Numbered from the stretch's first letter, positions 44,609 to 54,099 are shown. The stretch: 64,000 nt of DNA from Martinezella lusitana (GCF_014207095.1 NZ_JACHBG010000011.1:62001-126000); one strand, 5' to 3'. Notes: a model not told the origin generated them from the sequence alone. Numbers and translations: made by a program.

Positions 44609-45502
44609 TTACGGCATCTGGTTTCTTGTACTGCGCTCGAACATATCGATGAGATGATCCGCAACCAACCGAACTCTGGGAATCCGAGCAATATCAGGCC
44701 GCATGATTAACCACAGCTCGCGTGGCGGCGGAGCCTCTCCCATGTCGAGAGCAACGAGATCTTGCCTGGAGTGCGCCAGCCAATCGGGTAGCAGCGCTAC
44801 GCCATATCCACTGGCCGCCGCCGCAGCCTGCGCCGTCTGGCTATTACTGCGCAGTGCGAACCGTCGCCCGGAAAACCTGCGCTTGACCCAGGCTGCTTCA
44901 GGCACGGATTCGCTGTCGACATCGAAGCCGATGAAGATCGGCGTCTCGCCCGCAGCGACGCGGGCGGCATAGGCATGCGAAGCGTAGAATCCATACTCGA
45001 GCGTCGCGACACGGCGGGTTAGCAACTCCCCCTTGGCAGGTCGTCCCAAGCGGAGAGCCAAATCTGCTTCGCGCCGGGCAAGGCTCAGGTTTCGGGAATC
45101 TGCAATGAGTTCGATGTCGAGCTGCGGGTGTGCCCTCAGCAATTGCCCCAGACGTTCGGCGATAAAGCCGTCGGCTAGGCTTCGAACAACGGTTATGCGA
45201 ACGAGCCCGGCGGTTGCCGTGCCGGCCTCAAGGCGCCTGAATGCCGCAGATGCCGCCTCTTCCATGACAATGGTTTCGTCAAGCACGGCGCGACCGGCCT
45301 CGTTCAGAACAAAGCCCTCTGGACGGCGTTCGAACAGCGGCTGTCCGAACACGCTTTCCAGACTTGCCAGACGGCGCGACACCGTTGCGTGATTGACGCG
45401 CAAGGCTCGAGCCGTCGCGCTCAATGTGCCGTGACGGACGAGCGCCACAAAATACCGGACATCTTCCCAATCGAGCGATGCTGTGCGTTTTTTGTCGGTC
45501 AT
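44609..45502 (-). CDS. LysR-family transcriptional regulator
   Basis: A 297-residue regulator: winged helix (residues 8-66) with DVRYFVALVRHGTLSATARALRVNHATVSRRLASLE and a periplasmic-binding-like effector domain. Start 45502 places the HTH at the usual position. It is divergent from the isochorismatase-like gene (45579), with only 76 bases between, so that gene is the likely target. Confidence 0.9.
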   Translation of the reverse strand: MTDKKRTASLDWEDVRYFVALVRHGTLSATARALRVNHATVSRRLASLESVFGQPLFERRPEGFVLNEAGRAVLDETIVMEEAASAAFRRLEAGTATAGLVRITVVRSLADGFIAERLGQLLRAHPQLDIELIADSRNLSLARREADLALRLGRPAKGELLTRRVATLEYGFYASHAYAARVAAGETPIFIGFDVDSESVPEAAWVKRRFSGRRFALRSNSQTAQAAAAASGYGVALLPDWLAHSRQDLVALDMGEAPPPRELWLIMRPDIARIPRVRLVADHLIDMFERSTRNQMP

Positions 45503-45578
45503 TGAGAATAGATACTGAATTATCGCACGCAAGGGAACGGGCTATTTAAACGGGGCATTCAAACCGATGGAGACCCCA

Positions 45579-46196
45579 ATGACGACCCTTCCAAAGACCC
45601 TGCTTCAGATTGCCGGAGCGTCCCTCACTCCGAGCCCTCTTGATCGTTCTGCTCTTATTTTGATCGACCACCAGCTCGAATATGTCACCGGCGCCATTCC
45701 CTTGTCCGGGATAGAAGCCGCCATCGCCGAAGCGGCAAAGCTGCTCGATCTGGCACGCACCTACCATGTCCCGGTCTTTCATGTCGTCCATCATGGGCGG
45801 CCTGGGGCTGCAGCCTTCGACCCGCAAGGACCTTATACGGCAATTATGCCCGAGCTGTTGCCGATCGAGAATGAGAAGGTGGTGATCAAGTCGCTCCCGA
45901 ATGCCTTTGCCGGCACCAATCTGCATCATCTAATTCAAGAGGTCGGCCGCAAGGAGTTGATTATCGCGGGCTTCGCGACACATATGTGTGTAAGCACCAC
46001 GACGCGGGCGGCCCTTGATCTCGGTTACCGTAATACGGTCGTCGCCAATGCAACTGCTTCACGCGACCTGCCGCTCGTTGATGGAAAGGGCGTGATCCCG
46101 GCCGAGATCGTTCGCCAGACAGCCCTGGCCGAACTCGCCGACCGCTTCGCTATCATTGTGCCGGACACCGCCACCCTGTCGGGCAGAGGCGTGTGA
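45579..46196 (+). CDS. Isochorismatase-family cysteine hydrolase
   Basis: A 205-residue hydrolase with the full triad: Asp30 (LILIDHQ), Lys104 (VVIKSLPNAF) and Cys137 (GFATHMCVSTTTRAA). The group splits C-N or C-O bonds of small molecules such as nicotinamide or isochorismate. GGAG lies six bases before ATG 45579; an ATG four codons earlier has no site. Under likely control of the divergent LysR. The substrate is not evident. Confidence 0.88.
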   Translation: MTTLPKTLLQIAGASLTPSPLDRSALILIDHQLEYVTGAIPLSGIEAAIAEAAKLLDLARTYHVPVFHVVHHGRPGAAAFDPQGPYTAIMPELLPIENEKVVIKSLPNAFAGTNLHHLIQEVGRKELIIAGFATHMCVSTTTRAALDLGYRNTVVANATASRDLPLVDGKGVIPAEIVRQTALAELADRFAIIVPDTATLSGRGV

Positions 46197-46205
46197 TCGA
46201 TAGTA

Positions 46206-46240
46206 GCTGGCAGCGCTCGGCGCTTTCCTGCGCTGCCAGC
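46206..46240 (+). terminator. Hairpin after the isochorismatase-like gene
   Basis: GCTGGCAGCGC (46206-46216) pairs exactly with GCGCTGCCAGC (46230-46240), 13-base loop, 10 bases past the stop. It is followed by a weak TA/T-rich stretch (TTAGTATATTTC). Confidence 0.6.
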
Positions 46241-46938
46241 GACTTAGTATATTTCATCGGTCCGTGCAGTTCTGCCGCGCGACATATGTCGCCGGCCGAA
46301 AGCAGGGTTTAGGCATCTGTACGCTGGTATCACCCATAGGAATGTTGATCACCAATCAAGGCATAAAGTACCTTTATCATGTTCAGCGCCGACCGAAAGA
46401 ATGGCACATGGACTGCCACCGCGGCCGGTACCGATGCAAAGGAATGGGGCATTGGATCGGGTATGTCACCTGCCGGCCTCTAAGTCGGCAGTGCTGTTGG
46501 TCCGGCAGAATTGGTTGCGATTGCAAGTGCGTTGTTTGACGGGGGGCCGGAAGCAAGCGTCACTTCGATATCGCAGAAGAGATACAAACGCCATCTGCAG
46601 CGCGGCGGTTGGTGTATGCGTTGTGCTGGCTGTTGCACTATCGGTTCGGCGGACTGCCCGGTAGCATAAATTATCGCCGAGTTCCGGGTCGTTGCTCAAC
46701 TGCCTGTTCAACCTTAAGGCAGAACGAATGCAGAAAGCGCCGGAGGCTGAAACGAGCCACGAGGCACACTGATCGCGATCGCAAGCTGTTCCCGGCAATT
46801 GACTAGTCGCTCTCCGGGACCTTTACTATGCACACTTGAGCGCGCCACATAGCATAATCTTTCATTGCGCGATCTACGATTGAAAGATCATTGCTCGATT
46901 TAATAATCTATTAAAACTATGGATTATTAAGATTAATA
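46241..46938. other. Long spacer without a recognisable gene
   Basis: About 700 bases. Short frames only, none with support. The last 100 bases before 46939 are AT-rich, as in a promoter region. Confidence 0.35.
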
Positions 46939-47187
46939 ATGCCGATAAGCCTGATGAGAACAAATGTCCTACGCTTGAGCTTCCTCAACAAGCGCCCGAT
47001 TGATGGACTCGAGAAAGTACTGCAATGCAGCGTAGCCATTGCCCAACGCGCAAAGGAGCTGGGGGACCGGCGCTTCTGGGTGACGGAGCATCACAGTTCC
47101 TCAGCGCTCGCGGGCTCCTCTCCTGACGTATTACCCCGTGATCTGCCGGTGCGCACAAACCACATCCGCATACCTCGAAAAGCATAG
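46939..47187 (+). pseudogene. Truncated luciferase-like monooxygenase gene
   Basis: The 82-codon frame contains VAIAQRAKELGDRRFWVTEH HSSSALAGSSPDVL, which is the N-terminal block of luciferase-like flavin monooxygenases (AxxADxLGYxRFWVAEHH, then SSPEVL), followed by TNHIRIPRKA and a stop where IRVGSGG is expected. Full length would be over 300 residues. It lies just upstream of an intact member of the superfamily. Confidence 0.72.
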
Positions 47188-47237
47188 CCCACACCACCGG
47201 CTCCGCCTGGCGCCTACCGCTACAAAGGAAATTCGCC

Positions 47238-48563
47238 ATGACCCACAATCGCACCCGACGCCTGAAGACACTCACCGGAGCAAGCAGCGTCATTGCTGCG
47301 GGAAACGACGCAAGCTCCCTTGCGGGCATCACACGTGCTGTCGAACTCGCCCGCAAGGCTGAGGCGGAAAAGATCACCGGGCTGTTCACTGCAGACCTGC
47401 TCCAGATTGATCCAGCCGGACTTGCGGGAACCGCCGGAATTCAGGAGCCGATCGTTGCGCTTGCCGCGTTGAGCCAAGCTACCTCTCACATCGGGCTGGT
47501 CGCCACGGTCTCCACAACCTTTCACCATCCTTACAATCTGGCCCGCCAGATCGGTACGCTCGACCATGTGAGCGGCGGGCGGGCCGGCTGGAACGCCGTA
47601 ACCTCCTCGGTCGGCGAAGAGAATTTTGGCGAGACATTGCCAAGCCCGGAGGAGCGTTATGAACGAGCGGCAGAATTCATCGAAATCGTGAACGCACTTT
47701 ATGATGCCAACGAACGCAATGCGACCGAGCGCAAAGTTTCCGGTGCAATCGGTATCGACCCCGCGAAATTCCATCCCATCGACTATCGTGGTAGGCACTT
47801 CAAGGTCGACGGCCCGCTCAATGTGCCGCCGTTGCCACAGGGGCGCCCCGTACAGTTCCAGGCAGGACAGTCGGAGGCAGGCGTAACCGTCGGCGCGCGA
47901 TACGCCGAGGTGGTTTACATCTCGCAACCCAAACTGGAGGATGCCATCGCTTTTGCCACAGAACTGCGGCGGCGGGCGACAAGCTTTGGACGCGCGGTGG
48001 GCCTGCCTTTGATTATGAACTCCTTCCACTCGGTCATTGGCGAGTCGGATGCGGATGTCGCAAGGCGCTTGAAGGAGAGACACGAGCAGATTGACTACGA
48101 GCAAGGGCGCCTGAAATTAGCGGATATGCTTGGCGGTGATCTTGACCTTTCCGAACTGTCGCTCGACAAGCCTTTGCCGGAGACTCTGCTGCCCGAAATT
48201 ACCAGTATCAACCGACGGCGCGGACGCGTGGAAGTCTTCCGACGCTATGCGCGAGAGGGGCTAACCTTGCGGCAACTCATCATCCAGGCACAGGAGACCG
48301 GCCATTGGTCGGCGGCTGGCACGCCGGAGCAGCTTGCCGATGCGATCGAAAAGCGCTTCCGGGCCGGAATTCTCGACGTAGTTTCTCTGCATGGCTTCGG
48401 CAATCCCGACCAGGAGGACTTGTTGGTGAACGGGTTGCTGCCCGAATTGCGGCGGCGTGCAATTGTCGACACCGACTATGTGGGCGATGACTTTCGCTCG
48501 AATCTGGAACTACCTGCCTACCCTGCCGCAGGCAACGCGTTGAGTTCCGCCCGACGCGCCTGA
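47238..48563 (+). CDS. FMN-dependent monooxygenase of the NtaA/SnaA/DszA family
   Basis: A 441-residue luciferase-superfamily oxygenase. Blocks: LFTADLLQI, ALAALSQATSHIGLVATVST, HPYNLARQIGTLDHVSGGRAGWNAVTS, NFGE, HRGRHFKVDGPLNVPP-like segment, PVQFQAGQSEAGV, and the C-terminal GTPEQLADAIEKRF. The family uses reduced FMN to oxidise aminopolycarboxylates, sulfur compounds or similar. AAAGGAA lies before the ATG. No reductase partner is next to it. Confidence 0.9.
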   Translation: MTHNRTRRLKTLTGASSVIAAGNDASSLAGITRAVELARKAEAEKITGLFTADLLQIDPAGLAGTAGIQEPIVALAALSQATSHIGLVATVSTTFHHPYNLARQIGTLDHVSGGRAGWNAVTSSVGEENFGETLPSPEERYERAAEFIEIVNALYDANERNATERKVSGAIGIDPAKFHPIDYRGRHFKVDGPLNVPPLPQGRPVQFQAGQSEAGVTVGARYAEVVYISQPKLEDAIAFATELRRRATSFGRAVGLPLIMNSFHSVIGESDADVARRLKERHEQIDYEQGRLKLADMLGGDLDLSELSLDKPLPETLLPEITSINRRRGRVEVFRRYAREGLTLRQLIIQAQETGHWSAAGTPEQLADAIEKRFRAGILDVVSLHGFGNPDQEDLLVNGLLPELRRRAIVDTDYVGDDFRSNLELPAYPAAGNALSSARRA

Positions 48564-48605
48564 TCTAACCTTACCCTGTTGAGATAATCCATTTTGAAAT
48601 AGGCT

Positions 48606-48838
48606 ATGACGCAACGGCAGATCGAATATCTGAACAACGTCGTTGAAGCCTGTCGTGAAGCGCTGAAACAATTGATCAAATCAGTGAGATGGTTCAAGCA
48701 TAGAAAACAGCCTACTCGATAATCGAAGGTTTCGAGATCATACGCACCTGAGGCAAGGGCCAGGCGGCAATCTTCAACCTGACGGGCAATGTCCGTCGAG
48801 AAGCACGCATTGTTGCGCAAGCTTTCGATATCGGATCG
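48606..48838 (+). pseudogene. IS6-family transposase C-terminal remnant, frameshifted
   Basis: Frame 1 from 48606 reads IEYLNNVVEACREALKQLIK, SVRWFKHRK and ends at TAA. A shift near 48708 continues with AYSIIEGFEIIRT, a TGA, then GKGQAAIFNLTGNVRREARI. Together these follow the C-terminal end of IS26/IS6-type transposases (KYLNNxxExDHxxIKxxxxPMxGFK, then AxxTIxGxExMxxxxKGQ). A different subtype from the copy at 41760. Confidence 0.7.
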
Positions 48839-49183
48839 GCGCGTTGGCGGAAGCGGTCGCTTTACTCGTCCGGCATCTTGAAGATGCGGGATGCGCGACA
48901 ACGGAAATCAACGTATCGCCCTAGCCTCGCGGAATTTTTGCAACAGAACCGCCAATCTCGGAATTTGCAGCAGAGGTCGCCGCGGCGTTGCAACCACGGT
49001 GCTATCCAAGCGCCAGCAGTTCACGGCACAGCTTGGAACCGTGCCATCGAATTATCATAGCGACTTTCATTGGAATCGCTGAGGCTGAGCTAGCGGCCCA
49101 TCCGAAAATTGGCGCTGGGCCGCAACGCATCTGCTGCTCCAGCGCTTCTTCTGGCATCAGTCGGGGATGGAGGGGGTGCGATA
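48839..49183. other. Spacer between IS debris and the NmrA-like gene
   Basis: About 345 bases downstream of two gene ends. No supported frame, repeat or RNA seen. Confidence 0.35.
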
Positions 49184-50041
49184 TCAGCCCAGGGCTTCTG
49201 CGAGCCATTGGCTGACATTACGTGGCGTTAGCCCCAGAAGACGCTGCGCGCTGGTCTCTTCGGCGATGACATTTGCGGGGGCTTCCCACAATGCCGTGTA
49301 GAGACCGACGACATTGGCGGCAGCAGGGCCGAACATCGGCTCGATCAGCTTGCCAAATTCGTCGGGCGCCAGCGATTCGAAGGAGACGGCCGTGCTGAAT
49401 TGCTCTGCAAAGCTGGTGGCCAGATCAGCGCCCTTTACCCCAGGCAACTGGCCGACGCCAACGATGCCGCTCACTGCATGATCGGCGAGTAGCTTCTCGG
49501 CCGCCTCTGAGATGTCGAGGTGCGAGCACCAAGAGACGGGAAAATCAGCGCGGATGGGATAGCGTAGCCTGCCTTCAGCTTTGATGGCTTCGAAAACCAC
49601 CGGCAACATCAGGTTTTCGAGATAAAGGCGCGGTGCAAGGATTGCATGAGAGACGCTGCTTTGACGGATACCGTTTACGAGAATCATGACCGCGCTGTCG
49701 TCGGGCGCCTGAAGCGCGGTGCCGGGTTGATCAATGATGACGCCGCTGGTCGAGGCGACGACGCGCTTCGGCTTTGCCGCCTCGATAGCAGCAACGATAT
49801 TCTGGGCGTATTGGACGCGCACCGGCTCCGGTGCTTGCGGCAGGTGAACGAAAACGCCATCGGCATCGCGATAGGCAGCAGTCAGCGTGTCAACCGACCC
49901 ATTATCTATCGCGACGGCCGACAGACCTTTTAGCTTCGCGGGACTGCGCACTGCACCGACGACAGCCTTACCGGCGGCAAGCAGGCGTGCAAACAACGGC
50001 TCGCCCTGAGCGCCGGTGGCGCCGTGAATAACGTAAGACAT
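49184..50041 (-). CDS. NmrA-like NAD(P)H-binding reductase
   Basis: A 285-residue Rossmann protein of the atypical SDR (NmrA/quinone reductase 2-like) type: nucleotide loop GATGAQGEPLFARLL at the N-terminus, AVRSP, DADGVFVHLP and VASTSGV. Active-site Tyr/Lys of classical SDRs are not in place. Divergent from an HxlR regulator with 90 bases between, a common pairing for redox or electrophile-responsive genes. Confidence 0.85.
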   Translation of the reverse strand: MSYVIHGATGAQGEPLFARLLAAGKAVVGAVRSPAKLKGLSAVAIDNGSVDTLTAAYRDADGVFVHLPQAPEPVRVQYAQNIVAAIEAAKPKRVVASTSGVIIDQPGTALQAPDDSAVMILVNGIRQSSVSHAILAPRLYLENLMLPVVFEAIKAEGRLRYPIRADFPVSWCSHLDISEAAEKLLADHAVSGIVGVGQLPGVKGADLATSFAEQFSTAVSFESLAPDEFGKLIEPMFGPAAANVVGLYTALWEAPANVIAEETSAQRLLGLTPRNVSQWLAEALG

Positions 50042-50131
50042 CAGATTCTCCTTTTTGGCTATGGAAATTGGATGTCCATTGGTGCATTCTGTGCATCGGT
50101 TACGTCAAATGCACTAATAGAAGAAAATCCG
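50042..50131. promoter_or_regulatory. Divergent promoter region, NmrA-like gene and hxlR-type gene
   Basis: Ninety bases must hold both promoters. TGCA repeats (GTGCATTCTGTGCA, about 50081-50094) lie in the middle and could be part of an HxlR dimer site. Inferred from position. Confidence 0.4.
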
Positions 50132-50464
50132 ATGAACGGGAGAATTCTGCCGCAATGCGGCGTCGAGCGGTTCTTGATCCTTCTCGACGGACCCTGGGCT
50201 ACGCTGATCGTACGCGAACTGTTGCGCGGACCGCAGCGATTTACCGAGCTGCGTGGGGCTTTGACGGGCATTAGCGCGCACACGCTTACTCACCGTCTGC
50301 GTAGGTTCGAGCAGCACGGACTGGTGAAGCGTACGGCCTATGCCGAAATCCCACCAAGGGTAGTATACGAACTCACCCCGCTCGGCGCTTCACTTCAGGA
50401 TGTGCTCTCTGCGATGAACGATTGGGGCACTACTGTTCCCGAGGCCGCGTTGACAGCGAGTTAA
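50132..50464 (+). CDS. HxlR-family transcriptional regulator
   Basis: A 110-residue winged-helix regulator. CGVERFLILLDGPWATLIVRELLRGPQRFTELRGALTGISAHTLTHRLR carries the typical early Cys, the HTH and the conserved FxEL and LTxRL positions; the wing is PRVVYELTPLG. The early Cys may sense thiol-reactive compounds, as in related redox sensors. Start 50132 fits the usual family length. Confidence 0.9.
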   Translation: MNGRILPQCGVERFLILLDGPWATLIVRELLRGPQRFTELRGALTGISAHTLTHRLRRFEQHGLVKRTAYAEIPPRVVYELTPLGASLQDVLSAMNDWGTTVPEAALTAS

Positions 50465-50934
50465 GCGAAAAGACGATAGATCCTGCGGCGTCCTTCCGCA
50501 CATCCGACACACGCTACCGCGGAGTGCTTACTCCGATTGGCCGCTGCTCCATAAACAGCTTTCCGCCGTCCCGCCAAACGTTGCCGGTATTCGCCGGGGC
50601 AACCCGACGAAACGGGCGAAACTATCGCGGGATGCGCCTGAGGTCGGAAAGGCGATGTCCCAGACGATCCTTTTCGCCAGCAGGAGCTGAACTGCAAAAG
50701 CTCACAAGCCCTGCTGACGAGCAGTCTCTGATTGCATTCCGAAGCCGTCATACTCGTGGCTTTGCGGATGTGATTCGGCATCGACAAATAACCCCGCCAG
50801 CATTTGGGAGTACAAAGGGTTACGGTGCCTATCGGCGTCGAAACCCCATGCCGATTTACAACCTGACGACCTGCTTGCGCTTTCAAAGATCGTCGGGCGG
50901 TTTGTAAATGCTAGCGACGAGAATTGTGTCTGCG
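50465..50934. other. Spacer holding an AraC-type remnant
   Basis: About 470 bases between the HxlR gene and the convergent AraC gene. Apart from the degraded fragment at 50570-50735, no feature is supported. Confidence 0.35.
50570..50735 (-). pseudogene. Degraded AraC-family HTH fragment
   Basis: Pieces of an AraC C-terminal domain appear in successive frames on the minus strand: LLVSRACELLQFS, then RIVWDIAFPTSGASRDSFAR, then PGEYRQRLA. They follow the order of an AraC second HTH (xIAxxxGFxxxSxFxRxFRRxxGxSPxEYRxR), broken by at least two frameshifts. Found by reading all frames; tentative. Confidence 0.45.
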
Positions 50935-51705
50935 TTAGAGTTCACTAAACTCGATGCGCCGGTACTCTTTCGGCGTTACGCCGGTAAGACGTTTACTTTC
51001 TCGCACCAGGTGCGCCTGGTCGGAGTAGCCGACTTCTGCTGCCGTTACCGCCGTCGATGATTGGGACGTTCGAGAAAGCCGGAGGAAGCGTTGATAACGC
51101 AGAATGCGCTCGAGCGTCTTGGGGCCGTAGCCATAGCTCTCGTCGAAGCGCCTGCGCAGCGTTCGCTCGCTCATGGCGAGCGAACGCGCCAGCCACGGAA
51201 TAAGTGGCACCTCCGGCGGCGGACCAGCCTCGATGAGGGCATAGGCCGCGCTCATGGCCGCATCAGTCGGCCCATCTGCCGCGTGTTCAGCCAGCACAGC
51301 TTCGATCGCCGCGACTGTCTTGCCGCCTTTCTGTGACTTCCAGATTTGGTTTGCCAGGCGGGTCGCTTTCGAACCCCAGAGGTGCTCAAGCGCCGGCCTC
51401 TTACCAACCAACTCGTTTGCCGGAATCCGCAGCCACGCTGCAGCAGCGGCGGGACGGAAGCGAAACCCGATAACGGTCGCGCCCGCAGGCATGATCTCGG
51501 TATTGGCCTCCTTGTCGGGGCCTGCAATCCGAAGGATGCCATCGATCCACTGCAGATCGATTGTGCCATCCGGGGCAACGATGATCGGCGGCGCCCGGTC
51601 CAGTGGCATTTCGTGGATCCAGAGTGCGGAAAAAAACGAGCGCAGGCCCGGCGAAACCGGCCGTGCGCAGAAGCTACCGACGGTAACTGCTGGTCGTGGT
51701 TGCAT
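50935..51705 (-). CDS. AraC-family transcriptional regulator
   Basis: A 256-residue regulator. The N-terminal half resembles the DUF6597-type sensor (LRSFFSALWIHE; APDGTIDLQWIDG; VIGFRFRPAAAAAWLRIPANEL). The C-terminal half is the double HTH: LARSLAMSERTLRRRFDESYGYGPKTLERILRYQRFLRL, then AAEVGYSDQAHLVRESKRLTGVTPKEYRR. ATG 51705 is chosen; the frame extends to a TTG at 51825. Divergent from the VOC gene (51844), its likely target. Confidence 0.88.
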   Translation of the reverse strand: MQPRPAVTVGSFCARPVSPGLRSFFSALWIHEMPLDRAPPIIVAPDGTIDLQWIDGILRIAGPDKEANTEIMPAGATVIGFRFRPAAAAAWLRIPANELVGKRPALEHLWGSKATRLANQIWKSQKGGKTVAAIEAVLAEHAADGPTDAAMSAAYALIEAGPPPEVPLIPWLARSLAMSERTLRRRFDESYGYGPKTLERILRYQRFLRLSRTSQSSTAVTAAEVGYSDQAHLVRESKRLTGVTPKEYRRIEFSEL

Positions 51706-51843
51706 CGATTTCACGACAATGTTGGCCGAATTCTTCAAGAACTGAGCCTCCCTCTGGCTCAAGCTAAACCTGCAACCCGGCGTGGCAGGCAAGTCACCTA
51801 TCGGGCCTTCGAAACCAAAAAGCAACTGCGAGTGAGAGTAACC

Positions 51844-52266
51844 ATGAAACCAAGAATCAGTGTGATCACAATAGGTGTCGACGATTTGGAGGCATCGCTG
51901 AAGTTCTACCGCGACGGCCTGGGACTACCGACAGGAGGTATCATCGGCAGGGAGTTCGAGCATGGGGCAGTTGTCTTCTTCGATCTTCAGCACGGCGTCA
52001 AGCTGGCGTTGTTTTCGCGCGCCGACATCGCGCACGACGCCGGAATCGAAAAGGCCGAAACCAGTCCGACCGAATTCACCCTTGGCCACAACGTCATGAG
52101 CGCGAGCGAGGTCGATGCGGTGATGGACCAAGCGATCGCGGCCGGCGCTCGCCTGATTAAGCCGGCCGGCAAATCCTTCTGGGGTGGCTATACAGGCTAT
52201 TTCCAGGATCCGGACGGACATCTTTGGGAAGTGGTCTACAACCCGGCCTTCCTCCCCGAAGACTGA
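51844..52266 (+). CDS. VOC-family (glyoxalase-like) protein
   Basis: A 140-residue single vicinal-oxygen-chelate domain with two beta-alpha-beta-beta-beta units: ISVITIGVDDLEASLKFYRDGLGLP and GYTGYFQDPDGHLWEVVYNP, where Glu of HLWEVV is the usual metal ligand. Members include glyoxalases, dioxygenases and resistance proteins; the reaction cannot be told. It precedes the NmrA-like gene by 38 bases in an operon probably run by the AraC regulator. Confidence 0.88.
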   Translation: MKPRISVITIGVDDLEASLKFYRDGLGLPTGGIIGREFEHGAVVFFDLQHGVKLALFSRADIAHDAGIEKAETSPTEFTLGHNVMSASEVDAVMDQAIAAGARLIKPAGKSFWGGYTGYFQDPDGHLWEVVYNPAFLPED

Positions 52267-52304
52267 ACGAGCGCAGCGCCAATTCACAGACATTGGAGAC
52301 GACC

Positions 52305-53183
52305 ATGACAATTCTCATTACGGGCGCGACCGGGAAGATCGCGCAGCACCTCATTCCATCGCTTCTCGATCAAGGCCAACCTGTCCGCGCGATGGTTCGT
52401 TCGCCTGACAAGGAGGCAACGCTCGCACAGCAGGGCGCAAGGACAGTCATTGCCAGCTTCGAAGATGCGGAGTCGCTCGATAAGGCCTTCGCCGGCGTCG
52501 AAACGCTTCTTTTCGTGACGCCACCGCACGAGCAGGCCGCTGCATGGGCAAGCGCTGGGTTGGCGGCGGCAAAGCGGGCGGGCATCAAGCGGATCGTGCG
52601 GATTTCAGCCCTTCTTGCCGGCTCCGACGGCCCGTCGGACAACAACAGACAACACGGGGGAACTGATGACGAGCTTCGCGTGTGCGGCATTCCGAGCGTT
52701 ATCCTGCGGCCTCATTTCTTCATGCAGAACCTGCTGGCGGACGTGCCGACCCTGAAGGCGCAAGACACCCTCTACGCCGCTGCTGGCAATGCCAAGCTCA
52801 GTATGATCGATACGCGTGACATTGCCGACGTCGCCAGGTGTGCATTGCTCAGTTCGGCTTGGGATGGCAACACCTACGATCTTACGGGGCCAACTTCGGT
52901 TTCCTTCCATGAAATCGCCGAAGAACTGTCTGAGCAGCTTGGCCGCGAGATCAAATACAGGCCGGTCTCGCCCGAAGCTCTTGCCCAAAGCATCAGGGAT
53001 ATGGGCTTGGGTGAATGGTTCGCCCAAGGCTTTCACGATTACCTCCTGGCCTATTCGCGTGGCTGGGGCGATTTCACCACAAACGCTGTTCAGGCGATTT
53101 TAGGTAAGCAGGCCAGAACGTTCAGGCAGTTCGCCAAAGAAGTTCTCGTTCCTGAACTGTCCGAAACGGTTCAAGCGGCCTAG
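52305..53183 (+). CDS. NmrA-like NAD(P)H-binding protein
   Basis: A 292-residue atypical SDR with nucleotide loop TGATGKIAQHLIPSLL at the N-terminus, AMVRSPDK, SFEDAESLDKAFAGVETLLFVTPP and MIDTRDIADVA. GGAG lies six bases before the ATG. Similar overall to the reductase at 49184-50041, so the two AraC- or HxlR-controlled modules may deal with related compounds. Confidence 0.87.
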   Translation: MTILITGATGKIAQHLIPSLLDQGQPVRAMVRSPDKEATLAQQGARTVIASFEDAESLDKAFAGVETLLFVTPPHEQAAAWASAGLAAAKRAGIKRIVRISALLAGSDGPSDNNRQHGGTDDELRVCGIPSVILRPHFFMQNLLADVPTLKAQDTLYAAAGNAKLSMIDTRDIADVARCALLSSAWDGNTYDLTGPTSVSFHEIAEELSEQLGREIKYRPVSPEALAQSIRDMGLGEWFAQGFHDYLLAYSRGWGDFTTNAVQAILGKQARTFRQFAKEVLVPELSETVQAA

Positions 53184-53246
53184 CCATTAGCCATATTGAA
53201 AGCAGGCGAGGCCGTACGCCTTTGGAACTGGGAGATCTTCGGAGAT

Positions 53247-53277
53247 ATGCTGGGCCCCTTTTGATGGGACCCAGCAT
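53247..53277 (+). terminator. Hairpin after the VOC/NmrA operon
   Basis: ATGCTGGG and CCCAGCAT pair exactly (eight bases), extended by CCC/GGG after one mismatch, with a TTTTGAT loop. It lies 64 bases after the operon stop. No U-run follows, so termination is uncertain. Confidence 0.4.
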
Positions 53278-53514
53278 GGGAATAGCACCGTCGGCGGTAT
53301 CTGCATTTGGCGAGTCGCAAAGGCGCCCCAAACGGCCGAGATGGGGCGCAAACTTACCATTCAAAGCGCTATACGCGGCGTTTGCGTGGGATCAAAAGTC
53401 GACCAATTGACCGTTGGGGATTCGAACGGTGATGTCAGCTTAATCGGAGCGAGTACGCATTTCGCCAGGTTCGGAGTGGTCAGGCGGCTATTCCGGCCAG
53501 GGCCTTCCAATGTA
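53278..53514. other. Spacer next to the IS6 remnant
   Basis: Short stretch between the hairpin and the truncated end of the IS6-type gene. No intact terminal inverted repeat was recognised. Confidence 0.3.
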
Positions 53515-54099
53515 CTATCGCGCCGAGGCGATCCAGGGCAGCTGCGAGCGGAACCGCTGCATCGCCCGCTCCCGCTTTCGCTGCAGCAGTTGCGAGTTTT
53601 CGGCGCGATTGTTCCGCCCATTATGTGATCGGTGCTCGGCCGCCGGCATGATCCGACGTCGTGCCGCGCCGTCAGAACCAAGCTTGTCGGTAACGATGCA
53701 CTTGGGGCGACATCCCGGTTTCTTAATCAGACGGCCAAGAACGCGCTTGGCTGCTTTGGCGTTGCGGCGAGCGTGGACGATTTCGTCGAGCATGTAGCCA
53801 TCCTAGTCGACAGCACGCCAGAGCCAGTGTTTCCGCTCGCCTAGCGTCACGACCACCTCGTCCAGATACCACACATCATTCGGGCCCGGCGCTTTGCGCC
53901 GCAAGCGACCGGCATAGTTCGGGCCGAACTTCTTTGCCCAGCATCGGATCGCCTCATGGGAAACGGCGATGCTGCGCTCCAATAGCATTTCCTCTACCCG
54001 GCGCAGGCTCAATGGAAATCGGAAACACAGCCAGACGGCGGGGCGATCACCGGCGGCGGAAAGCGATGGCGTTTGTAGCTGATCGGGCTCTGGCACATC
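53515..54099 (-). pseudogene. IS6-family transposase with frameshift and stop
   Basis: ATG at 54099 opens MCQSPISYKRHRFPP, then a frameshift continues with VWLCFRFPLSLRRVEEMLLE, RKAPGPNDVWYLDEVVVTLG (first and second Asp of the DDE core), a TAG at HWLWRAVD-stop-DGYMLDE, CIVTDKLGSDGAA (third region), EHRSHNGRNNRAENSQ and RERAMQRFRS. The last 30 or so residues are missing. It is the same subgroup as the deleted copy at 41760-42101 and preserves the core that copy lacks. Confidence 0.85.
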
